From a bacterium (GTDB taxonomy: Bacteria; Actinomycetota; Acidimicrobiia; Spongiisociales; ZC4RG35): a DNA stretch of 64,000 bases. The DNA is taken from assembly GCA_024638655.1 (NCBI GenBank), contig JAHEJW010000013.1:1-64000 (forward strand). Direction: 5' to 3'. Numbering within the stretch: the stretch's first letter is position 1; every line of letters begins with the position of its first letter. Under the pieces are notes generated by a model. It made no database searches. It saw nothing but the letters and a program-made list of their open reading frames with translations, and was not told the origin of the DNA. The position numbers and the translations under genes are program-made. This document shows, piece by piece, positions 52,521 to 59,546 of this stretch.

Positions 52521-52527
52521 GGAATAT
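52508..52527. promoter_or_regulatory. Inverted repeat, likely ArsR operator
   Basis: ATATTC (52508-52513) and GAATAT (52522-52527) form a perfect 6-bp inverted repeat with an 8-base spacer that contains the -35 hexamer. Its AT-rich arms stand out in high-GC DNA, and the size is typical of ArsR operators. Binding there would block RNA polymerase. Confidence 0.6.
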
Positions 52528-52618
52528 ATTGGACCAGCCCACTCGGCCGCACCTACCAAATCCACATCCCACCCTGAAAGTCAGGTGGAGCCTGGGGCCG
52601 GGGGCCGAACAAGAGGCT

Positions 52619-53095
52619 CTACTCCTCTTCAGGATCCGACCTGTTCTGGATCTTTCCGCCCAATTGATGGAGCAAGTCGAGCACGTCCGGGCCACCCCAT
52701 TGCTCGACGAATCGACCATCTTCCACCCTGATCATGTCGACAAGGCTGACTTCGACGCTGCGGCCGGTTGGAGGTATCCCCATGAACTCACCCCGGTGGG
52801 TGCCGGTCATGATTGAGCGAAAGGCGACGAGGTCTGCGTCCGCGACCGCATCCAGGACCTCGATTCGGATGTCAGGAAACGCAGAGCGGAAAGCCTTGAG
52901 CCGTTCGATCTGCTCGACCCGGTCGAGCGCCGGTGACAATGGCGATGAATGGCGTACGAAGGACTCGGAGGCGAAGAGCTCAACGGCATCAGGGTTCCCC
53001 TCTCCCCAAACCCTGCGCACATACTCCCGAAGGAGAGCCAGGTTTTCGGCGCTGGACACTTCAGCTCTCTCCCGGTCGTTGTGCACTGACGACAT
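52619..53095 (-). CDS. SnoaL-like ester cyclase family protein
   Basis: The 158-residue protein matches the SnoaL/NTF2-like fold: REYVRRVWGEGNPDAVELFASESFVRH, FRSAFPDIRIEVLDAVADADLVAFR, GEFMGIPPTGRSVEV and ERVEDGRFVEQW-like IRVEDGRFVEQWGG. The substrate is unknown. ATG 53095 overlaps the methyltransferase gene by 35 bases; GTG 53059, one base after that gene's stop, is an equally good start and would avoid the overlap. The 134 bases beyond its 3' end carry the arsR control region. Confidence 0.8.
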   Translation of the reverse strand: MSSVHNDRERAEVSSAENLALLREYVRRVWGEGNPDAVELFASESFVRHSSPLSPALDRVEQIERLKAFRSAFPDIRIEVLDAVADADLVAFRSIMTGTHRGEFMGIPPTGRSVEVSLVDMIRVEDGRFVEQWGGPDVLDLLHQLGGKIQNRSDPEEE

Positions 53096-53702
53096 ACCAA
53101 TGCCAATGCTTTGGCCCGGAGCCCGATGGTCCATCGAATTCCTCCTCACGGATCTCTATGTTGGCCAAGCCGGCGAACCATTCCTCGATCTCCCCTACCC
53201 CCACGACTGCAATGTCGGGCTCCGCTGCCCACGTATCGTTGACACCGAAGAGAACCCCAACGAACCACCCTTCCGGCGCCACGGCGTCGAGCGCGGTTCT
53301 CACCGCTCGATCCAGGTCGTCACCGGCGAAAGGAAGCGAGAGGGAGGCAAACACGAGCTCTGCGGTCGGGAGGTCGATATCGGCGAAACCGGAGATCCGC
53401 GTCTCGAGGCGCGGCGCGAGTGCTTCAGGCACACGTGACTCGAGGATTTCGATGGCTCGAGGCTCACCATCGACCGCGAGTACCCGCCATCCGTGATCGA
53501 GGAGCACAAGGGCTTCGTTCCCCGCCCCTGAGCCGAGATCGATGACGAGGCGATCCCGGCCGTTCCGTCCATCAGTTTTCTCGAGGGCGACATCGAGGAA
53601 CTTCACGGGCTCACGGCCGGCAGTGCCCTCGGCGTACCGAGCCCACAAGCTCTTGCCGGCATTGATGTCGAGTTGTCGGCTGGATGAGGATCGATCGGTC
53701 AC
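53061..53702 (-). CDS. Class I SAM-dependent methyltransferase
   Basis: The protein of about 213 residues has the SAM-binding motif VIDLGSGAGNEALVLLDHG, then LAVDGEPRAIEIL and an ELVFASLSLPFAG acidic loop. The substrate is not evident. The start is taken as GTG 53702. A TAGAAC box eight bases upstream is an imperfect -10. It diverges from trmD with only 25 bases between start codons. Confidence 0.8.
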   Translation of the reverse strand: MTDRSSSSRQLDINAGKSLWARYAEGTAGREPVKFLDVALEKTDGRNGRDRLVIDLGSGAGNEALVLLDHGWRVLAVDGEPRAIEILESRVPEALAPRLETRISGFADIDLPTAELVFASLSLPFAGDDLDRAVRTALDAVAPEGWFVGVLFGVNDTWAAEPDIAVVGVGEIEEWFAGLANIEIREEEFDGPSGSGPKHWHWYVVSAQRPGES

Positions 53703-53714
53703 GCCGCCCAGTTC

Positions 53715-53720
53715 TACTCT
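53715..53720 (+). promoter_or_regulatory. -10-like hexamer for trmD
   Basis: TACTCT ends seven bases before GTG 53728, and no Shine-Dalgarno sequence lies between. This supports GTG 53728, the codon that also gives the conserved MKINVITMFP start, over the GTG three bases earlier. Confidence 0.45.
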
Positions 53721-53727
53721 TCCTGTG

Positions 53728-54411
53728 GTGAAGATCAACGTGATCACGATGTTCCCTGATTACTTCGAGGGGCCCCTCGACGTGTCCATCGTTCGTCGCG
53801 CCGTCGAAGATGGACTGCTAGAAGTCGATTTGATCGATCTTCGGGACCACGGGCTGGGGAAGCACCGCCAGCTCGACGACACCCCCTTCGGGGGAGGCCC
53901 GGGGATGGTGATGATGATCGAGCCCCTTGCATCGGCTCTTGAGCCACTCTCATCGACGACACGCATCCTCTTCACACCTGCGGGGATCCCCATGACGCAG
54001 GCGACCCTGGATCGTTGGGCCGGATTGCCGGAGATCACCTTCGTGTGCGGGCGCTACGAGGGTGTGGATCAGAGGATCGTCGATCACTTCATCGACGAAG
54101 AGGTGAGTCTCGGTGACTACGTGTTGGCAGGAGGTGAGGTGGCGGCCGCGGCCGCAATCGAGGGCGTGAGCCGGCTCATACCCGGTGTCGTTGGCAACCC
54201 CGAGTCGACCGATAGAGAGTCGTTCAGAGGCGGCCTTCTCGAGGAGCCGGTATACACGAGACCCGCCGAATATCAGGGCTGGAGTGTTCCCGATGTGCTC
54301 CTGAGCGGCGACCACGCACGCATCGAAGAGTGGCGGCGAGAGCAGAGGTTCAGACGCACGAAGGAGCGACGACCCGATCTCATGTCGAATGGCGAGGATT
54401 CGGATACCTGA
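53728..54411 (+). CDS. trmD: tRNA (guanine(37)-N1)-methyltransferase TrmD
   Basis: The 227-residue SPOUT methyltransferase begins MKINVITMFPDYF. It has the substrate loop DDTPFGGGPGMVM and the trefoil-knot SAM site (LFTPAGIPM, CGRYEGVDQRIVDH, SLGDYVLAGGE). It makes m1G37 in tRNAs and prevents frameshifting. It is followed by rplS after 60 bases, the usual order. Confidence 0.96.
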   Translation: MKINVITMFPDYFEGPLDVSIVRRAVEDGLLEVDLIDLRDHGLGKHRQLDDTPFGGGPGMVMMIEPLASALEPLSSTTRILFTPAGIPMTQATLDRWAGLPEITFVCGRYEGVDQRIVDHFIDEEVSLGDYVLAGGEVAAAAAIEGVSRLIPGVVGNPESTDRESFRGGLLEEPVYTRPAEYQGWSVPDVLLSGDHARIEEWRREQRFRRTKERRPDLMSNGEDSDT

Positions 54412-54417
54412 TAGAAT
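54412..54417 (+). promoter_or_regulatory. Possible internal -10 for rplS
   Basis: TAGAAT begins right after the trmD stop and lies 54 bases before the rplS ATG. A good -35 is lacking. It could let rplS be expressed more strongly than trmD. Confidence 0.25.
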
Positions 54418-54471
54418 TCTCTGCCCGGGAACTGTCTAGATCTCTCCCGCACCGTTTCGAGGAGTCTTCCA

Positions 54472-54816
54472 ATGAACGATCTTCAAGCTGTCGAGAACGC
54501 GCACGTCCGTGACGACATCCCAGAGTTTCGCGCTGGAGACAACGTCAAAGTCCATGTCCGCGTCGTCGAAGGTGGCCGGGAGCGTGTCCAGGTGTTCGAA
54601 GGCGTCGTTCTCGCCCGGAACGGCACCGGACCACGCGCCTCTTTCACGGTGCGCAAAGTGAGCTTCGGCGTCGGGGTAGAGCGTGTCTTCCCCCTGCATG
54701 CCCCGATCATCCAGAAGGTCGAAGTGGTACGGCGCGGTGACGTGAGACGTTCGAAGCTCTACTACCTGCGCGATCGAGTGGGCAAGTCGGCCCGCATCAA
54801 GGAGCTACGCGACTGA
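54472..54816 (+). CDS. rplS: 50S ribosomal protein L19
   Basis: The 114-residue L19 has [47 protein letters not shown], and the C-terminal [20 protein letters not shown]. It lies at the 30S-50S interface. GAGGAG precedes the ATG by seven bases. Confidence 0.96.
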   Translation: MNDLQAVENAHVRDDIPEFRAGDNVKVHVRVVEGGRERVQVFEGVVLARNGTGPRASFTVRKVSFGVGVERVFPLHAPIIQKVEVVRRGDVRRSKLYYLRDRVGKSARIKELRD

Positions 54817-54842
54817 GTTCCGAGACAGCCGACCGCCACCTC

Positions 54843-55463
54843 GTGCAGGATCATCAGCCGGGAGAAGAGCCCCCGAGGAAGAGGAAGCGCTCGTTCTGGG
54901 CCGAGCTTCCAGGCCTGCTGCTCACTGCCCTCGTCATAGCGGTGGTCATCAAGACCTTCTTGGTCCAGCCCTTCTGGATTCCGTCCGAGTCGATGCTGCC
55001 CACCATCGAGGTCAACGACCGGGTCATGGTCAACAAGCTCGCGTTCCAACTCGGTGAGTTGGAGAGGGGTGACATCGTCGTGTTCCGCGATCCCGCCGAA
55101 GCCGAGATCGAGGAGTCGGTACCGGAGGCGATCATCCGCTCCGTGCTGGAAGCCGTAGGTGTTCGCACCCGCGGGCGGGATGACCTCATCAAGCGGGTGA
55201 TCGGGTTGCCCGGGGACACGGTGACGATTGACGAGAACCGGGTGCACATCAACGGTGTGGCAATCGATGAGCCATATCTGAGTGATACCTCGTCCATGCC
55301 CGACGAGGGCCCGTTCGAGGTCAGCGAGGACCAGGTCTTCGTGATGGGCGACAATCGTGAGTTCAGCTTCGACAGCCGTCGCTTCGGGCCAATTCCCCAA
55401 GAAGACCTCGTCGGCGAGGCGTTTCTCACCATCTGGCCGCTGTCCAACTTCGGTGGCTTCTAG
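54843..55463 (+). CDS. lepB: Signal peptidase I
   Basis: The 206-residue type I signal peptidase has one N-terminal membrane helix (about residues 24-40), the catalytic Ser50 in IPSESMLPT and Lys117 in LIKRVIGLPGD, and the GDNREFSFDSR box. It removes Sec and Tat signal peptides outside the membrane, for example from the secreted protein in this window. The start is GTG 54843. It follows rplS by 26 bases. Confidence 0.94.
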   Translation: MQDHQPGEEPPRKRKRSFWAELPGLLLTALVIAVVIKTFLVQPFWIPSESMLPTIEVNDRVMVNKLAFQLGELERGDIVVFRDPAEAEIEESVPEAIIRSVLEAVGVRTRGRDDLIKRVIGLPGDTVTIDENRVHINGVAIDEPYLSDTSSMPDEGPFEVSEDQVFVMGDNREFSFDSRRFGPIPQEDLVGEAFLTIWPLSNFGGF

Positions 55464-55487
55464 CCTCTCCGACCACCTGGAAAACAA

Positions 55488-55518
55488 CTCCCGGGTTGTG
55501 TAGGTGTTAGCCCGGGAG
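55488..55518. repeat. GC-rich inverted repeat after lepB
   Basis: CTCCCGGG (55488-55495) and CCCGGGAG (55511-55518) form a perfect 8-bp stem with a 15-base loop in the 98-base gap before DUF2469. No T run follows. It may be a weak terminator or a mark of the next promoter region. Confidence 0.35.
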
Positions 55519-55561
55519 GCGACATATGATCGCCACACGCCCGACTGCTGATGAGGAGAAC

Positions 55562-55858
55562 ATGGAAGGCGATCTCGAGCGCTATGAGTCCGAAGTGGAG
55601 CTCAAGCTCTACAAGGAGTATCACGACGTACTTCCAATGTTCAAGTACGTGGTCGAGACGGAGCGGCGCTTCTACCTGGCCAATGAGGTGAGCATCGACG
55701 TTCGCGAAGTCAACGGCGCCGTGTTCTTCGATGTCGACATGCGAGATGCATGGGTCTGGGACATGTTCCGCCCCGCCCGCTTCCTGGATCACGTCCAGGT
55801 CCTCACCTTTCGCGACGTCAACGTGGAAGAGCTGGAGAAGTCGGAGCTCCCCATCTGA
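55562..55858 (+). CDS. DUF2469 family actinobacterial protein
   Basis: The 98-residue protein matches DUF2469: LERYESEVELKLYKEYHDVL, YVVETERRFYLANEV, DAWVWDMFRPARFLDHVQV and TFRDVNVEELEK. The family is confined to and widespread in actinobacteria; its function is unknown. ATG 55562 has GAGGAG six bases upstream. A longer frame from 55526 has no comparable site. Confidence 0.9.
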   Translation: MEGDLERYESEVELKLYKEYHDVLPMFKYVVETERRFYLANEVSIDVREVNGAVFFDVDMRDAWVWDMFRPARFLDHVQVLTFRDVNVEELEKSELPI

Positions 55859-56175
55859 ACGACGGCCGGCGACGTCTCGGTGATGCCGGAGAGCGGCTGG
55901 CCGCATGGTTCCTCTCGACCCACGGCCTCACGATTGTCGAGTCCAACGTGACCCTTCCCGATGGTGAGATCGACCTGCTCGCCGAGGACGGGCACGTCCT
56001 TGTTGCCGTCGAGGTGCGCACCACGACCGCCGGAGGTGATCCGATCGGGGCCGTGGACTATTGGAAGAGAAACCGGGTCAAGCGTCTGGCGGTGGGGGTC
56101 GGAGCGAAGAGAGTCGATTTCGTCGGTGTGCGGATCGCCGGTCAAGGTGTGGATTTCCATTGGGTGCAGAATTGA
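55855..56175 (+). CDS. YraN family (UPF0102) nuclease-like protein, probable CTG start
   Basis: The protein of about 106 residues has the YraN core GDAGERLAAWFLSTHGLTIVE, DGEIDLLAEDG and VAVEVRT. This is a PD-(D/E)xK-like fold in which the usual lysine is Arg. No ATG, GTG or TTG lies near the expected start. CTG 55855 overlaps the DUF2469 stop as CTGA and has GGAG eight bases upstream, matching the NTGA overlaps seen elsewhere here. The role is unknown. Confidence 0.82.
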   Translation: MNDGRRRLGDAGERLAAWFLSTHGLTIVESNVTLPDGEIDLLAEDGHVLVAVEVRTTTAGGDPIGAVDYWKRNRVKRLAVGVGAKRVDFVGVRIAGQGVDFHWVQN

Positions 56176-56209
56176 CGAGCCCATGGCGTGAGAGGACACT
56201 CACCCGCCG

Positions 56210-57109
56210 ATGAGCCAGGACACAGCAGCGATTCGTGTCAGTGGTCTTTCCAAGCACTACGGCAAGACTCAGGCCCTCGACGATCTCGAGTTCGAGATCC
56301 CCCAAGGGAAAGTCACCGGCTTTCTCGGCCCAAACGGAGCCGGCAAGACCACCACCTTCCGCTCGCTCCTCGGTCTGACCCGACCCGACGGCGGCGACAT
56401 CGAGGTCCTGGGCATGTCCGTCCCGGCCCAGCTCAACCAGATCACCAAGAAGGTGGGAGCGATCGTGGAGGAGCCGGGGCTGATCAAGTCCCACACCGGC
56501 ACCATCAACATGAAGATCGCCGCAGACACGCTCGGTTTTGGCCACGACCGGATCGACGAGCTCATCGACTTCGTGGGCTTGACCGGAGACGCAGGACGCA
56601 AGGCCGAGCAGTACTCGAAGGGAATGCGTCAACGTCTGGCTCTGGCGGCCGCGATGATCGGTGACCCTGAGTTGTTTCTTCTCGACGAGCCTCTCGACGG
56701 CCTCGACCCCGCCGGCCAGCACGCCTTCCGGGCAAGGCTCCGAAACCTGGCTACCGAGGGGAAGACCGTCGTCGTGTCCAGCCACGACCTCGCCGATATC
56801 GAGGCTCTCGCCGATTATGTGGTCGTCGTCAACAGAGGTCGATTGGTGACACAGGGCCCCCTCGAGTCGCTCCTGGACGATGGTGTCGTGCGGGTCGTCG
56901 TGGACGATGGTCCATCCGCCATGGCCGCCTTGTCTGCAGCGGGCATCGAGTCCCGGTCGGACGACAAGGGATTGATCGTCGAGTCTGAAGATGGTTCCAG
57001 CATTGTCGAAGTTCTCGCCAGGGCAGGCATCTACCCGAGCGAAGTCAGACGCGAGAGAACGACTCTGGAAACTGTCTTCCTGGGCATGACCGAGGAGTTT
57101 GGGACATGA
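56210..57109 (+). CDS. ABC transporter ATP-binding protein
   Basis: The 299-residue ATPase has Walker A GPNGAGKTT (residues 40-48), a signature motif degenerate at YSKGMRQRLALA, Walker B LFLLDEPLDGLDP and the H-loop SSHD. A C-terminal extension of about 70 residues follows. This is the type used in drug, antibiotic or lipid exporters of the ABC-2 class. It overlaps the permease gene by four bases. Confidence 0.9.
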   Translation: MSQDTAAIRVSGLSKHYGKTQALDDLEFEIPQGKVTGFLGPNGAGKTTTFRSLLGLTRPDGGDIEVLGMSVPAQLNQITKKVGAIVEEPGLIKSHTGTINMKIAADTLGFGHDRIDELIDFVGLTGDAGRKAEQYSKGMRQRLALAAAMIGDPELFLLDEPLDGLDPAGQHAFRARLRNLATEGKTVVVSSHDLADIEALADYVVVVNRGRLVTQGPLESLLDDGVVRVVVDDGPSAMAALSAAGIESRSDDKGLIVESEDGSSIVEVLARAGIYPSEVRRERTTLETVFLGMTEEFGT

Positions 57110-57870
57110 GCCTCGTCCATGCGGAGTATCTGAAAATCACCCGTAGGAAGCTGTTTCCAACGATGCTGGCGATTCTTGGTTTCTTCACCCTGTTGAGCGC
57201 GTTCTTCCTGATGATCTTTGCCCAGATCGCCCCCGAAATCGCCGGAGACATCCCCTCGGTGGATAAACCCCTCGCCTATACCTTCGGGGCCCAGCAGATC
57301 GCCGGCCAGACTTGGTTTCCGTTGATCTTGGCGGTGGTCATGCTTGGTGGAGAGCTCACAACGACGGTCTGGGCCACATCTCTGACCAGGGACTCCCGCC
57401 GTCTGATGCACATCCTGGCCCGTCTTGTGGTGTTTGCGGTGGCGAGCTGGCTGGCCTTCGTGGTCGGCACGGCGGTGTGGGCCGGCATCGCCTTCTTCGC
57501 CGCCGAGGGAACGGGCAGCCCTTCGCTCGGGGAGTGGCTCGGGCTGGTGTGGCGCATTGGTCTGATCGCATTCGCGTGGACGTCGCTCGGCCTCGGCACC
57601 GTGGCAGCGCTTCGCTCGATGGGCCCGGCGATCGGCGCGGTGCTCGCTTTCTCGTTCCTGGAGAGCTTCCTCTCCCTATGGGATCCTTACGCCAATGTGT
57701 CCCTCACCGCTGGTACGAATGCGCTCTTCGAGGTGTCTTTGGGAGGGATAGCAGGCGCCTTCCTTCCCGGCGGGGACATCTCTCTGGCCCACGCCATCGG
57801 CATCCTCATCGGGTGGGTCGTCGTCGGGCTCGCCCTCACCTGGTGGGGTATGCACCGACGCGACGCCTGA
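57106..57870 (+). CDS. ABC-2 type transporter permease
   Basis: The 254-residue protein has about six membrane helices and begins with a short cytoplasmic segment (VHAEYLKITRRKLFPTMLAI), typical of ABC-2 permeases. It should pair with the preceding ATPase as an exporter; the substrate is unknown. It converges on two small minus-strand genes. Confidence 0.87.
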   Translation: MSLVHAEYLKITRRKLFPTMLAILGFFTLLSAFFLMIFAQIAPEIAGDIPSVDKPLAYTFGAQQIAGQTWFPLILAVVMLGGELTTTVWATSLTRDSRRLMHILARLVVFAVASWLAFVVGTAVWAGIAFFAAEGTGSPSLGEWLGLVWRIGLIAFAWTSLGLGTVAALRSMGPAIGAVLAFSFLESFLSLWDPYANVSLTAGTNALFEVSLGGIAGAFLPGGDISLAHAIGILIGWVVVGLALTWWGMHRRDA

Positions 57871-57887
57871 AAGGGGGCGGTGACTGG

Positions 57888-58085
57888 CTAGCCGCCTTCG
57901 ACACGCACCCCGTACCGCCGGCGCAGCTCCTTGTGCCAGCAACCGTGGTGCCAATGACGTCTGAGATCGGGGGCCTCGTCGGGCACAACGACGAGGTGAT
58001 ATGTACGGGGAGGGATCGCACCTTCGCAGCCGGGGCACAGGTATCCCTTGGCAGCCTGGTAGGGCTGCACAGGGGTGACGGTCAC
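57888..58085 (-). CDS. Small CxxC/His zinc-ribbon-like protein
   Basis: The protein of about 65 residues has CPGC followed by a His and a RRHWHHGCW segment, forming a likely zinc site (Cys, Cys, His, His, Cys). Similar short proteins occur in actinobacteria without assigned function. GTG 58085 overlaps the stop of the upstream small membrane gene (GTGA), which is preferred over ATG 58103. Confidence 0.65.
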   Translation of the reverse strand: MTVTPVQPYQAAKGYLCPGCEGAIPPRTYHLVVVPDEAPDLRRHWHHGCWHKELRRRYGVRVEGG

Positions 58086-58195
58086 GTCGAGAAGATGGCC
58101 CATGCGATCAGGGCGAGCATCGCGGCCATGGCCACGACCACCATGATGATGTCGAAAGTGGTCTTCTTCTGCTCTCGAAAAGGATTGAAACCCAC
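58082..58195 (-). CDS. 37-residue single-span membrane protein
   Basis: The product starts with a basic segment (GFNPFREQKKTT) and continues with one hydrophobic helix to the C-terminus. It resembles short NPFRxQK-type membrane proteins of other actinobacteria. GTG 58195 lies seven bases after TACCGT, with no Shine-Dalgarno. It is translationally coupled to the zinc-ribbon-like gene, so the two may act together. It is too short for routine gene callers. Confidence 0.6.
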   Translation of the reverse strand: MGFNPFREQKKTTFDIIMVVVAMAAMLALIAWAIFST

Positions 58196-58202
58196 GTCCC
58201 GA

Positions 58203-58233
58203 ACGGTAACCCGGACGCTCGGCTGTCTACCGT
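58203..58233. promoter_or_regulatory. Divergent pair of TACCGT -10-like hexamers
   Basis: TACCGT on the minus strand (58203-58208) is seven bases from GTG 58195. An identical TACCGT on the plus strand (58228-58233) is seven bases from ATG 58241. The identical sequence and spacing on both sides of a 45-base gap make chance unlikely. Confidence 0.5.
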
Positions 58234-58240
58234 CACGACG

Positions 58241-59020
58241 ATGAGCTGGCTTCGCACCGAGGACCAGGGCCAGATTCGATGGGTCATCATCGATCGGCCC
58301 GAACGCAAGAACGCCATTCCTTTCGATGGATGGCCGGAATTGCGAGAAGCCTTCGTCGACTTCGAGCACTCCAGCGCCCGAGTACTCATACTCACAGGAG
58401 TCGGAGGCGACTTTTGCGCAGGCGCCGACCTGGATCAGACCAAAGCCGCCGACATGATCTCTGTTGCCGATCGACACGCCCGCATGAAGCTCGTCCATGA
58501 CGCTGCGATCGCTCTACACCGCACGACCAAGCCCACGATTGCTGCCGTCGAGGGTGTCGCCGTGGGAGCAGGGATGAACCTCGCGATCGGGTGCGATGTG
58601 GTTCTTGCCGCCGACACCGCCCGCTTCTCCCAAATCTTCGTCAGACGCGGCTTGACCATCGACTCGGGCGGGACCTGGCTGCTTCCCCGGATCGTCGGCC
58701 TGCAGCGCGCCAAAGAGCTCGCCCTTTCTGGGCGGATCATCGGCGCCGGGGAGGCCGTTGAATACGGCCTAGCGCTCGAGGTGGTTCCCGTGGCCCAACT
58801 TGGAGATAGAGCCAAGGCCCTTGCGCAGGCTTTCCTAGACGGGGCCCCCATCGCTCAGATGTTCACCAAGCAAGGCCTGAACGCGGCTTACGAGTCGAGT
58901 TTCGACGAGTCGATCAGTTGGGAGGGCCAGTCCCAAGCGATCGCCTTCGCAACCGAAGATGTTGCCGAGGGGATAGCTGCCTTCCTGGAGAAGCGCGACC
59001 CGGAATGGAAGGGTCGCTAG
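58241..59020 (+). CDS. Enoyl-CoA hydratase/isomerase family protein
   Basis: The 259-residue crotonase-fold protein has the oxyanion-hole segments GDFCAGADL and VEGVAVGAGMNLAIGCDVVLA, then FVRRGLTIDSGGTWLLPRIVG. In the last, the second catalytic Glu of classic hydratases is Asp or missing. It acts on acyl-CoA thioesters, probably hydration or isomerisation in degradation. It has its own promoter-like box. Confidence 0.87.
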   Translation: MSWLRTEDQGQIRWVIIDRPERKNAIPFDGWPELREAFVDFEHSSARVLILTGVGGDFCAGADLDQTKAADMISVADRHARMKLVHDAAIALHRTTKPTIAAVEGVAVGAGMNLAIGCDVVLAADTARFSQIFVRRGLTIDSGGTWLLPRIVGLQRAKELALSGRIIGAGEAVEYGLALEVVPVAQLGDRAKALAQAFLDGAPIAQMFTKQGLNAAYESSFDESISWEGQSQAIAFATEDVAEGIAAFLEKRDPEWKGR

Positions 59021-59045
59021 CGCCATGATTGGCTACGGCACCAGC

Positions 59046-59489
59046 TCACTCCTGGCCGATGTCCTCGTTCCAGAGATCGGGCCGTGAGGGGATGAAGCGC
59101 TCCATGAGGTCGATGCACTCGGGATCCTGAACCACCTCGACCATCACCCCGCGGGAGCGGAGTAGCTCCTCGGCTCCCATGAACGTGGTGTTCTCTCCGA
59201 CCACCACTCTGGGAATCTCATAGAGGAGAATTGCACCCGAGCACATGACGCATGGCGAGAGGGTCGTGTAGATGGTCGCTCGCCGATACTCGGAGGCGGG
59301 GCGACGGCCCGCATTCTCCAAGGCGTCCATCTCCGCATGGAGGATCGACGAACCACGCTGCACTCGTTGGTTGTGACCCCGTCCGACTACCCCACTGTCG
59401 ATCACCAACGCCGACCCTATGGGTATTCCGCCTTCGGACAATCCTTGACGAGCTTCCTCGATGGCTGCTCGCAGCCCGGCGTCGGACAT
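59046..59489 (-). CDS. Cytosine/nucleoside deaminase (yeast Fcy1-like)
   Basis: The 147-residue zinc deaminase has HAEMDALEN (His51, Glu53) and PCVMC (Cys80, Cys83). It matches the yeast cytosine deaminase pattern (GGIPIGSALV, GRGHNQRVQ, TIYTTLSPC) including the C-terminal LWNEDIG, more than it matches tRNA deaminase TadA. It would turn cytosine into uracil for Upp. ATG 59489 is preceded by TAACCT seven bases upstream. Confidence 0.85.
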   Translation of the reverse strand: MSDAGLRAAIEEARQGLSEGGIPIGSALVIDSGVVGRGHNQRVQRGSSILHAEMDALENAGRRPASEYRRATIYTTLSPCVMCSGAILLYEIPRVVVGENTTFMGAEELLRSRGVMVEVVQDPECIDLMERFIPSRPDLWNEDIGQE

Positions 59490-59496
59490 GGCGGCA

Positions 59497-59540
59497 AGGT
59501 TAGGTGGACGGCGAACATCGAGCCAAGGCGACCCTAACCT
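59497..59540. promoter_or_regulatory. Divergent -10-like hexamers of the deaminase and GGT-like genes
   Basis: TAACCT on the minus strand (59497-59502) is seven bases from ATG 59489. TAACCT on the plus strand (59535-59540) is six bases from ATG 59547. Confidence 0.45.
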
Positions 59541-59546
59541 GAGGTG

